A DNA stretch of 64,000 nt from Rallus limicola (taxonomy: Eukaryota > Chordata > Aves > Gruiformes > Rallidae): the NCBI GenBank assembly GCA_022605955.1, contig JAKCOZ010000101.1, forward strand, positions 620,001 to 684,000. The letters run 5' to 3'. Position numbers and translations under genes: made by a program. Of this stretch, positions 1 to 10,142 are shown one piece after another (positions within the stretch are counted from its first letter, which is position 1; each line of letters starts with the position of its first letter). The notes under the pieces were generated by a model that saw only the letters and a program-made list of their open reading frames with translations, had not been told where the DNA came from and did no database searches.

Positions 1-8
1 GACAAGCT
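1..8 (+). repeat. Right edge of a junction or monomer cut by the window
   Basis: These eight bases match the shared 3' end of a monomer and of a junction. The monomer that follows carries the first-position markers p9G, p11T, p39A and p43C, so the window probably begins just inside an upstream junction. Confidence 0.6.
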
Positions 9-998
9 ATGCCTTTGATGCCTAGCTTCTTTACTTTGGGAGTTATAGCTCGACGTTTAGCATGTTTTGAACTGCAGTCTGCTAGGGCCGAGAAAAGCAC
101 CGTAGGAGGTTCCAGGCATGTTCCCTCTTTCCAGGCAAAGGAAAAGGCTGAGAGCCAAAGTGACAGGGGCTGCTCGTGTGTCCTGTTAGGAGGTTTCAGA
201 CAAGCTATGCCTTTCAGGCCTAGCTTCTTTACTTTGGGAGTTATTGCTGGACGTTTAGCATGTTTTGAACTGCAGTCTGCTAGGGCCGAGAAAAGCACCG
301 TAGGAGGTTCCAGGCATGTTCCCTCTTTCCAGGCAAAGGAAAAGGCTGAGAGCCAAAGTGACAGGGTCTGCTCGTGTGTCCTGTTAGGAGGTTTCAGACA
401 AGCTATGCCTTTCAGGCCTAGCTTCTTTACTTTGGGAGTTATTGCTGGACATTTAGCATGTTTTGAACTGCAGTCTGCTAGGGCCGAGAAAAGCACCGTA
501 GGAGGTTCCAGGCATGTTCCCTCTTTCCAGGCAAAGGAAAAGGCTGAGAGCCAAAGTGACAGGGGCTGCTCGTGTGTCCTGTTAGGAGGTTTCAGACAAG
601 CTATGCCTTTCAGGCCTAGCTTCTTTACTTTGGGAGTTATTGCTGGACGTTTAGCATGTTTTGAACTGCAGTCTGCTAGGGCCGAGAAAAGCACCGTAGG
701 AGGTTCCAGGCATGTTCCCTCTTTCCAGGCAAAGGAAAAGGCTGAGAGCCAAAGTGACAGGGTCTGCTCGTGTGTCCTGTTAGGAGGTTTCAGACAAGCT
801 ATGCCTTTCAGGCCTAGCTTCTTTACTTTGGGAGTTATTGCTGGACGTTTAGCATGTTTTGAATTGCAGTCTGCTAGTGCCGAGAAAAGCACCGTAGGAG
901 GTTCCAGGCATGTTCCCTCTTTCCAGGCAAAGGAAAAGGCTGAGAGCCAAAGTGACAGGGTCTGCTCGTGTGTCCTCTTAGGAGGTTTCAGACAAGCT
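9..998 (+). repeat. Block 1: 5 monomers
   Basis: The first monomer has p9G, p11T, p39A and p43C. Monomer 3 has p47A (CpG to CpA). Monomers 1 and 3 have p161G. The last monomer has the full end signature p64T, p78T and p177C. It is almost the same as block 3, which adds one change (aacgtagg near 3361). It pairs with block 2 as a short/long couple. Confidence 0.95.
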
Positions 999-1045
999 AT
1001 GCCTTTCAGGCCTAGCTTGTCTGAAACCTCCTAACAGGACAAGCT
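999..1045. repeat. Junction 1: 47-bp palindrome-forming spacer
   Basis: Truncated monomer p1-p20, then an inverted copy of p172-p193, then aagct. With upstream sequence the palindrome spans 971-1041: left arm 971-999, 13-nt centre 1000-1012, right arm 1013-1041. The one arm mismatch is p177C in the left arm against the G-type right arm. The centre can add four pairs (gcct/aggc) around ttc. Confidence 0.95.
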
Positions 1046-3223
1046 ATGCCTTTGATGCCTAGCTTCTTTACTTTGGGAGTTATTGCTCGACGTTTAGCAT
1101 GTTTTGAACTGCAGTCTGCTAGGGCCGAGAAAAGCACCGTAGGAGGTTCCAGGCATGTTCCCTCTTTCCAGGCAAAGGAAAAGGCTGAGAGCCAAAGTGA
1201 CAGGGTCTGCTCGTGTGTCCTGTTAGGAGGTTTCAGACAAGCTATGCCTTTCAGGCCTAGCTTCTTTACTTTGGGAGTTATTGCTGGACGTTTAGCATGT
1301 TTTGAACTGCAGTCTGCTAGGGCCGAGAAAAGCACCGTAGGAGGTTCCAGGCATGTTCCCTCTTTCCAGGCAAAGGAAAAGGCTGAGAGCCAAAGTGACA
1401 GGGTCTGCTCGTGTGTCCTGTTAGGAGGTTTCAGACAAGCTATGCCTTTCAGGCCTAGCTTCTTTACTTTGGGAGTTATTGCTGGACATTTAGCATGTTT
1501 TGAACTGCAGTCTGCTAGGGCCGAGAAAAGCACCGTAGGAGGTTCCAGGCATGTTCCCTCTTTCCAGGCAAAGGAAAAGGCTGAGAGCCAAAGTGACAGG
1601 GGCTGCTCGTGTGTCCTGTTAGGAGGTTTCAGACAAGCTATGCCTTTCAGGCCTAGCTTCTTTACTTTGGGAGTTATTGCTGGACGTTTAGCATGTTTTG
1701 AACTGCAGTCTGCTAGGGCCGAGAAAAGCACCGTAGGAGGTTCCAGGCATGTTCCCTCTTTCCAGGCAAAGGAAAAGGCTGAGAGCCAAAGTGACAGGGT
1801 CTGCTCGTGTGTCCTGTTAGGAGGTTTCAGACAAGCTATGCCTTTCAGGCCTAGCTTCTTTACTTTGGGAGTTATTGCTGGACGTTTAGCATGTTTTGAA
1901 TTGCAGTCTGCTAGTGCCGAGAAAAGAACCGTAGGAGGTTCCAGGCATGTTCCCTCTTTCCAGGCAAAGGAAAAGGCTGAGAGCCAAAGTGACAGGGTCT
2001 GCTCGTGTGTCATGTTAGGAGGTTTCAGACAAGCTATGCCTTTCAGGCCTAGCTTCTTTACTTTGGGAGTTATTGCTGGACGTTTAGCATGTTTTGAACT
2101 GCAGTCTGCTAGGGCCGAGAAAAGCACCGTAGGAGGTTCCAGGCATGTTCCCTCTTTCCAGGCAAAGGAAAAGGCTGAGAGCCAAAGTGACAGGGTCTGC
2201 TCGTGTGTCCTGTTAGGAGGTTTCAGACAAGCTATGCCTTTCAGGCCTAGCTTCTTTACTTTGGGAGTTATTGCTGGACGTTTAGCATGTTTTGAACTGC
2301 AGTCTGCTAGGGCCGAGAAAAGCACCGTAGGAGGTTCCAGGCATGTTCCCTCTTTCCAAGCAAAGGTAAAAGCTGAGAGCCAAAGTGAAAGGGTTTGCTC
2401 GTGTGTCCTGTTAGGAGGTTTCAGACAAGCTATGCCTTTCAGGCCTAGCTTCTTTACTTTGGGAGTTATTGCTGGACGTTTAGCATGTTTTGAGCTGCAG
2501 TCTGCTAGGGCCGAGAAAAGCACCGTAGGAGGTTCCAGGCATGTTCCCTCTTTCCAAGCAAAGGAAAAAGCTGAGAGCCAAAGTGAAAGGGTTTGCTCGT
2601 GTGTCCTGTTAGGAGGTTTCAGACAAGCTATGCCTTTCAGGCCTAGCTTCTTTACTTTGGGAGTTATTGCTGGACGTTTAGCATGTTTTGAACTGCAGTC
2701 TGCTAGGGCCGAGAAAAGCACCGTAGGAGGTTCCAGGCATGTTCCCTCTTTCCAGGCAAAGGAAAAGGCTGAGAACCAAAGTGACAGGGTCTGCTCGTGT
2801 GTCATGTTAGGAGGTTTCAGACAAGCTATGCCTATCAGGCCTAGCTTCTTTACTTTGGGAGTTATTGCTGGACGTTTAGCATGTTTTGAACTGCAGTCTG
2901 CTAGGGCCGAGAAAAGCACCGTAGGAGGTTCCAGGCATGTTCCCTCTTTCCAGGCAAAGGAAAAGGCTGAGAACCACAGTGACAGGGTCTGCTCGTGTGT
3001 CCTGTTAGGAGGTTTCAGACAAGCAATGCCTTTCAGGCCTAGCTTCTTTACTTTGGGAGTTATTGCTGGACGTTTAGCATGTTTTGAATTGCAGTCTGCT
3101 AGTGCCGAGAAAAGCACTGTAGGAGGTTCCAGGCATGTTCCCTCTTTCCAGGCAAAGGAAAAGGCTGAGAGCCAAAGTGACAGGGTCTGCTCGTGTGTCC
3201 TCTTAGGAGGTTTCAGACAAGCT
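1046..3223 (+). repeat. Block 2: 11 monomers
   Basis: The first monomer has p9G, p11T and p43C, but not p39A. Monomer 5 (1838-2035) has the end markers p64T and p78T plus p90A and p175A, yet is followed by another monomer, so monomers 1-5 look like an old 5-mer block fused to six more. Monomers 7 and 8 belong to the p126A/p138A/p156A/p162T subfamily. Monomers 1-7 match those of block 4. The last monomer has the full end signature. Confidence 0.95.
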
Positions 3224-3270
3224 ATGCCTTTCAGGCCTAGCTTGTCTGAAACCTCCTAACAGGACAAGCT
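3224..3270. repeat. Junction 2
   Basis: Same 47-bp structure; palindrome 3196-3266 with one arm mismatch (p177C on the left). Confidence 0.95.
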
Positions 3271-4260
3271 ATGCCTTTGATGCCTAGCTTCTTTACTTTG
3301 GGAGTTATAGCTCGACGTTTAGCATGTTTTGAACTGCAGTCTGCTAGGGCCGAGAAAAGCAACGTAGGAGGTTCCAGGCATGTTCCCTCTTTCCAGGCAA
3401 AGGAAAAGGCTGAGAGCCAAAGTGACAGGGGCTGCTCGTGTGTCCTGTTAGGAGGTTTCAGACAAGCTATGCCTTTCAGGCCTAGCTTCTTTACTTTGGG
3501 AGTTATTGCTGGACGTTTAGCATGTTTTGAACTGCAGTCTGCTAGGGCCGAGAAAAGCACCGTAGGAGGTTCCAGGCATGTTCCCTCTTTCCAGGCAAAG
3601 GAAAAGGCTGAGAGCCAAAGTGACAGGGTCTGCTCGTGTGTCCTGTTAGGAGGTTTCAGACAAGCTATGCCTTTCAGGCCTAGCTTCTTTACTTTGGGAG
3701 TTATTGCTGGACATTTAGCATGTTTTGAACTGCAGTCTGCTAGGGCCGAGAAAAGCACCGTAGGAGGTTCCAGGCATGTTCCCTCTTTCCAGGCAAAGGA
3801 AAAGGCTGAGAGCCAAAGTGACAGGGGCTGCTCGTGTGTCCTGTTAGGAGGTTTCAGACAAGCTATGCCTTTCAGGCCTAGCTTCTTTACTTTGGGAGTT
3901 ATTGCTGGACGTTTAGCATGTTTTGAACTGCAGTCTGCTAGGGCCGAGAAAAGCACCGTAGGAGGTTCCAGGCATGTTCCCTCTTTCCAGGCAAAGGAAA
4001 AGGCTGAGAGCCAAAGTGACAGGGTCTGCTCGTGTGTCCTGTTAGGAGGTTTCAGACAAGCTATGCCTTTCAGGCCTAGCTTCTTTACTTTGGGAGTTAT
4101 TGCTGGACGTTTAGCATGTTTTGAATTGCAGTCTGCTAGTGCCGAGAAAAGCACCGTAGGAGGTTCCAGGCATGTTCCCTCTTTCCAGGCAAAGGAAAAG
4201 GCTGAGAGCCAAAGTGACAGGGTCTGCTCGTGTGTCCTCTTAGGAGGTTTCAGACAAGCT
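3271..4260 (+). repeat. Block 3: 5 monomers
   Basis: It has the same order of marked monomers as block 1: p39A/p43C first monomer with p161G, then p161T, p47A with p161G, p161T, and an end-signature monomer. It differs from block 1 at a single obvious site in monomer 1. It is probably a copy of block 1 made together with the start of block 4. Confidence 0.95.
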
Positions 4261-4307
4261 ATGCCTTTCAGGCCTAGCTTGTCTGAAACCTCCTAACAGG
4301 ACAAGCT
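4261..4307. repeat. Junction 3
   Basis: Palindrome 4233-4303 with one arm mismatch at p177. Confidence 0.95.
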
Positions 4308-6881
4308 ATGCCTTTGATGCCTAGCTTCTTTACTTTGGGAGTTATTGCTCGACGTTTAGCATGTTTTGAACTGCAGTCTGCTAGGGCCGAGAAAAGCACC
4401 GTAGGAGGTTCCAGGCATGTTCCCTCTTTCCAGGCAAAGGAAAAGGCTGAGAGCCAAAGTGACAGGGTCTGCTCGTGTGTCCTGTTAGGAGGTTTCAGAC
4501 AAGCTATGCCTTTCAGGCCTAGCTTCTTTACTTTGGGAGTTATTGCTGGACGTTTAGCATGTTTTGAACTGCAGTCTGCTAGGGCCGAGAAAAGCACCGT
4601 AGGAGGTTCCAGGCATGTTCCCTCTTTCCAGGCAAAGGAAAAGGCTGAGAGCCAAAGTGACAGGGTCTGCTCGTGTGTCCTGTTAGGAGGTTTCAGACAA
4701 GCTATGCCTTTCAGGCCTAGCTTCTTTACTTTGGGAGTTATTGCTGGACATTTAGCATGTTTTGAACTGCAGTCTGCTAGGGCCGAGAAAAGCACCGTAG
4801 GAGGTTCCAGGCATGTTCCCTCTTTCCAGGCAAAGGAAAAGGCTGAGAGCCAAAGTGACAGGGGCTGCTCGTGTGTCCTGTTAGGAGGTTTCAGACAAGC
4901 TATGCCTTTCAGGCCTAGCTTCTTTACTTTGGGAGTTATTGCTGGACGTTTAGCATGTTTTGAACTGCAGTCTGCTAGGGCCGAGAAAAGCACCGTAGGA
5001 GGTTCCAGGCATGTTCCCTCTTTCCAGGCAAAGGAAAAGGCTGAGAGCCAAAGTGACAGGGTCTGCTCGTGTGTCCTGTTAGGAGGTTTCAGACAAGCTA
5101 TGCCTTTCAGGCCTAGCTTCTTTACTTTGGGAGTTATTGCTGGACGTTTAGCATGTTTTGAATTGCAGTCTGCTAGTGCCGAGAAAAGAACCGTAGGAGG
5201 TTCCAGGCATGTTCCCTCTTTCCAGGCAAAGGAAAAGGCTGAGAGCCAAAGTGACAGGGTCTGCTCGTGTGTCATGTTAGGAGGTTTCAGACAAGCTATG
5301 CCTTTCAGGCCTAGCTTCTTTACTTTGGGAGTTATTGCTGGACGTTTAGCATGTTTTGAACTGCAGTCTGCTAGGGCCGAGAAAAGCACCGTAGGAGGTT
5401 CCAGGCATGTTCCCTCTTTCCAGGCAAAGGAAAAGGCTGAGAGCCAAAGTGACAGGGTCTGCTCGTGTGTCCTGTTAGGAGGTTTCAGACAAGCTATGCC
5501 TTTCAGGCCTAGCTTCTTTACTTTGGGAGTTATTGCTGGACGTTTAGCATGTTTTGAACTGCAGTCTGCTAGGGCCGAGAAAAGCACCGTAGGAGGTTCC
5601 AGGCATGTTCCCTCTTTCCAAGCAAAGGTAAAAGCTGAGAGCCAAAGTGAAAGGGTTTGCTCGTGTGTCCTGTTAGGAGGTTTCAGACAAGCTATGCCTT
5701 TCAGGCCTAGCTTCTTTACTTTGGGAGTTATTGCTGGACGTTTAGCATGTTTTGAATTGCAGTCTGCTAGGGCCGAGAAAAGCTCCGTAGGAGGTTACAG
5801 GCATGTTCCCTCTTTCCAGGCAAAGGAAAAGGCTGAGAGCCAAAGTGACAGGGTCTGCTTGTGTGTCCTGTTAGGAGGTTTCAGACAAACTATGCCTTTC
5901 AGGCCTAGCTTCTTTACTTTGGGAGTTATTGCTGGACGTTTAGCATGTTTTGAACTGCAGTCTGCTAGGGCCGAGAAAAGCACCGTAGGAGGTTCCAGGC
6001 ATGTTCCCTCTTTCCAGGCAAAGGAAAAGGCTGAGAGCCAAAGTGACAGGGTCTGCTCGTGTGTCCTGTTAGGAGGTTTCAGACAAGCTATGCCTTTCAG
6101 GCCTAGCTTCTTTACTTTGGGAGTTATTGCTGGACGTTTAGCATGTTTTGAACTGCAGTCTGCTAGGGCCGAGAAAAGCACCGTAGGAGGTTCCAGGCAT
6201 GTTCCCTCTTTCCAGGCAAAGGAAAAGGCTGAGAACCAAAGTGACAGGGGCTGCTCGTGTGTCCTGTTAGGAGGTTTCAGACAAGCTATGCCTTTCAGGC
6301 CTAGCTTCTTTACTTTGGGAGTTATTGCTGGACGTTTAGCATGTTTTGAACTGCAGTCTGCTAGGGCCGAGAAAAGCACCGTAGGAGGTTCCAGGCATGT
6401 TCCCTCTTTCCAGGCAAAGGAAAAGGCTGAGAACCAAAGTGACAGGGGCTGCTCGTGTGTCATGTTAGGAGGTTTCAGACAAGCTATGCCTTTCAGGCCT
6501 AGCTTCTTTACTTTGGGAGTTATTGCTGGACGTTTAGCATGTTTTGAACTGCAGTCTGCTAGGGCCGAGAAAAGCACCGTAGGAGGTTCCAGGCATGTTC
6601 CCTCTTTCCAGGCAAAGGAAAAGGCTGAGAACCAAAGTGACAGGGTCTGCTCGTGTGTCCTGTTAGGAGGTTTCAGACAAGCTATGCCTTTCAGGCCTAG
6701 CTTCTTTACTTTGGGAGTTATTGCTGGACGTTTAGCATGTTTTGAATTGCAGTCTGATAGTGCCGAGAAAAGCACCGTAGGAGGTTCCAGGCATGTTCCC
6801 TCTTTCCAGGCAAAGGAAAAGGCTGAGAGCCAAAGTGACAGGGTCTGCTCGTGTGTCCTCTTAGGAGGTTTCAGACAAGCT
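4308..6881 (+). repeat. Block 4: 13 monomers
   Basis: Monomers 1-7 match block 2, including the junction-less end-type monomer 5 (5100-5297) with p90A and p175A. It then diverges: monomer 8 has p91T and a GGY-type change, and monomers 10-12 carry p146A. The last monomer has p64T and p78T, with an extra change (tctgatag) near 6756. Confidence 0.95.
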
Positions 6882-6928
6882 ATGCCTTTCAGGCCTAGCT
6901 TGTCTGAAACCTCCTAACAGGACAAGCT
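6882..6928. repeat. Junction 4
   Basis: Palindrome 6854-6924 with one arm mismatch at p177. It is the first junction followed by a p9C (tttcatgcc) first monomer. Confidence 0.95.
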
Positions 6929-9900
6929 ATGCCTTTCATGCCTAGCTTCTTTACTTTGGGAGTTATTGCTCGACGTTTAGCATGTTTTGAACTGCAGTCT
7001 GCTAGGGCCGAGAAAAGCACCGTAGGAGGTTCCAGGCATGTTCCCTCTTTCCAGGCAAAGGAAAAGGCTGAGAACCAAAGTGACAGGGGCTGCTCGTGTG
7101 TCATGTTAGGAGGTTTCAGACAAGCTATGCCTTTCAGGCCTAGCTTCTTTACTTTGGGAGTTATTGCTGGACGTTTAGCATGTTTTGAACTGCAGTCTGC
7201 TAGGGCCGAGAAAAGCACCGTAGGAGGTTCCAGGCATGTTCCCTCTTTCCAGGCAAAGGAAAAGGCTGAGAGCCAAAGTGACAGGGGCTGCTCGTGTGTC
7301 CTTTTAGGAGGTTTCAGACAAGCTATGCCTTTCAGGCCTAGCTTCTATACTTTGGGAGTTATTGCTGGACGTTTAGCATGTTTTGAACTGCAGTCTGCTA
7401 GGGCCGAGAAAAGCACCGTAGGTGGTTCCAGGCATGTTCCCTCTTTCCAGGCAAAGGAAAAGGCTGAGAGCCAAAGTGACAGGGGCTGCTCGTGTGTCCT
7501 GTTAGGAGGTTTCAGACAAGCTATGCCTTTCAGGCCTAGCTTCTTTACTTTGGGAGTTATTGCTGGACGTTTAGCATGTTTTGAACTGCAGTCTGCTAGG
7601 GCCAAGAAAAGCACCGTAGGAGGTTCCAGGCATGTTCCCTCTTTCCAGGCAAAGGAAAAGGCTGAGAGCCAAAGTGACAGGGTCTGCTCATGTGTCCTGT
7701 TAGGAGGTTTCAGACAAGCTATGCCTTTCAGGCCTAGCTTCTTTACTTTGGGAGTTATTGCTGGACGTTTAGCATGTTTTGAACTGCAGTCTGCTAGGGC
7801 CGAGAAAAGCACCGTAGGAGGTTCCAGGCATGTTCCCTCTTTCCAGGCAAAGGAAAAGGCTGAGAGCCAAAGTGACAGGGGCTGCTCGTGTGTCCTGTTA
7901 GGAGGTTTCAGACAAGCTATGCCTTTCAGGCCTAGCTTCTTTACTTTGGGAGTTATTGCTGGACGTTTAGCATGTTTTGAACTGCAGTCTGCTAGGGCCG
8001 AGAAAAGCACCGTAGGAGGTTCCAGGCATGTTCCCTCTTTCCAGGCAAAGGAAAAGGCTGAGAGCCAAAGTGACAGGGGCTGCTCGTGTGTCCTGTTAGG
8101 AGGTTTCAGACAAGCTATGCCTTTCAGGCCTAGCTTCTATACTTTGGGAGTTATTGCTGGACGTTTAGCATGTTTTGAACTGCAGTCTGCTAGGGCCGAG
8201 AAAAGCACCGTAGGAGGTTCCAGGCATGTTCCCTCTTTCAGGCAAAGGAAAAGGCTGAGAGCCAAAGTGACAGGGTCTGCTCGGGTGTCCTGTTAGGAGG
8301 TTTCAGACAAGCTATGCCTTTCAGGCCTAGCTTCTTTACTTTGGGAGTTATTGCTGGACGTTTAGCATGTTTTGAACTGCAGTCTGCTAGGGCCGAGAAA
8401 AGCACCGTAGGAGGTTCCAGGCATGTTCCCTCTTTCCAGGCAAAGGAAAAGGCTGAGAGCCAAAGTGACAGGGTCTGCTTGTGTGTCCTGTTAGGAGGTT
8501 TCAGACAAGCTATGCCTTTCAGGCCTAGCTTCTTTACTTTGGGAGTTATTGCTGGACGTTTAGCATGTTTTGAACTGCAGTCTGCTAGGGCCGAGAAAAG
8601 CACCGTAGGAGGTTCCAGGCATGTTCCCTCTTTCCAGGCAAAGGAAAAGGCTGAGAGCCAAAGTGACAGGGGCTGCTCGTGTGTCCTGTTAGGAGGTTTC
8701 AGACAAGCTATGCCTTTCAGGCCTAGCTTCTTTACTTTGGGAGTTATTGCTGGACGTTTAGCATGTTTTGAACTGCAGTCTGCTAGGGCCGAGAAAAGCA
8801 CCGTAGGAGGTTCCAGGCATGTTCCCTCTTTCCAGGCAAAGGAAAAGGCTGAGAGCCAAAGTGACAGGGGCTGCTCGTGTGTCCTGTTAGGAGGTTTCAG
8901 ACAAGCTATGCCTTTCAGGCCTAGCTTCTTTACTTTGGGAGTTATTGCTGGACGTTTAGCATGTTTTGAACTGCAGTCTGCTAGGGCCGAGAAAAGCACC
9001 GTAGGAGGTTCCAGGCATGTTCCCTCTTTCCAGGCAAAGGAAAAGGCTGAGAGCCAAAGTGACAGGGTCTGCTCGGGTGTCCTGTTAGGAGGTTTCAGAC
9101 AAGCTATGCCTTTCAGGCCTAGCTTCTTTACTTTGGGAGTTATTGCTGGATGTTTAGCATGTTTTGAACTGCAGTCTGCTAGGGCCGAGAAAAGCACCGT
9201 AGGAGGTTCCAGGCATGTTCCCTCTTTCCAGGCAAAGGAAAAGGCTGAGAGCCAAAGTGACAGGGGCTGCTCGTGTGTCCTGTTAGGAGGTTTCAGACAA
9301 GCTATGCCTTTCAGGCCTAGCTTCTTTACTTTGGGAGTTATTGCTGGACGTTTAGCATGTTTTGAACTGCAGTCTGCTAGGGCCGAGAAAAGCACCGTAG
9401 GAGGTTCCAGGCATGTTCCCTCTTTCCAGGCAAAGGAAAAGGCTGAGAACCAAAGTGACAGGGGCTGCTCGTGTGTCATGTTAGGAGGTTTCAGACAAGC
9501 TATGCCTTTCAGGCCTAGCTTCTTTACTTTGGGAGTTATTGCTGGACGTTTAGCATGTTTTGAACTGCAGTCTGCTAGGGCCGAGAAAAGCACCGTAGGA
9601 GGTTCCAGGCATGTTCCCTCTTTCCAGGCAAAGGAAAAGGCTGAGAACCAAAGTGACAGGGGCTGCTCGTGTGTCATGTTAGGAGGTTTCAGACAAGCTA
9701 TGCCTTTCAGGCCTAGCTTCTTTACTTTGGGAGTTATTGCTGGACGTTTAGCATGTTTTGAACTGCAGTCTGCTAGGGCCGAGAAAAGCACCGTAGGAGG
9801 TTCCAGGCATGTTCCCTCTTTCCAGGCAAAGGAAAAGGCTGAGAACCAAAGTGACAGGGTCTGCTCGTGTGTCCTGTTAGGAGGTTTCAGACAAGCTATG

Positions 9901-10095
9901 CCTTTCAGGCCTAGCTTCTTTACTTTGGGAGTTATTGCTGGACGTTTAGCATGTTTTGAATTGCAGTCTGCTAGTGCCGAGAAAAGCACCGTAGGAGGTT
10001 CCAGGCATGTTCCCTCTTTCCAGGCAAAGGAAAAGGCTGAGAGCCAAAGTGACAGGGTCTGCTCGTGTGTCCTCTTAGGAGGTTTCAGACAAGCT
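6929..10095 (+). repeat. Block 5: 16 monomers, one with a 1-nt deletion
   Basis: The first monomer has p11T, p43C and p146A with p175A. Monomer 2 has p177T (cctttta), and monomer 3 has p23A (cttctatac) with p99T; these three also open blocks 6, 10 and 11. Another p23A monomer lies at 8119-8315 and carries the only indel of the window. Monomers 13-14 are p146A/p161G/p175A repeats. The end monomer has the full signature. Confidence 0.95.
8238..8240 (+). other. Single 1-nt deletion in the array
   Basis: The usual tttccagg reads tttcagg here, so this monomer is 197 bp and the frame shifts on both strands. It is the only net length change from the 198/47 arithmetic in 64 kb. Confidence 0.9.
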
Positions 10096-10142
10096 ATGCC
10101 TTTCAGGCCTAGCTTGTCTGAAACCTCCTAACAGGACAAGCT
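10096..10142. repeat. Junction 5
   Basis: Palindrome 10068-10138 with one arm mismatch at p177. Confidence 0.95.

Noticed and set aside
71..78. Regular CTGCAG sites as a functional motif
   Set aside because: They follow simply from the repeat and are lost in p64T monomers. They predict a 198-bp PstI ladder but imply no function.
999..1045. Junction hairpin as a transcription terminator
   Set aside because: No T-run follows, there is no gene to terminate, and the context is a eukaryotic-type satellite.
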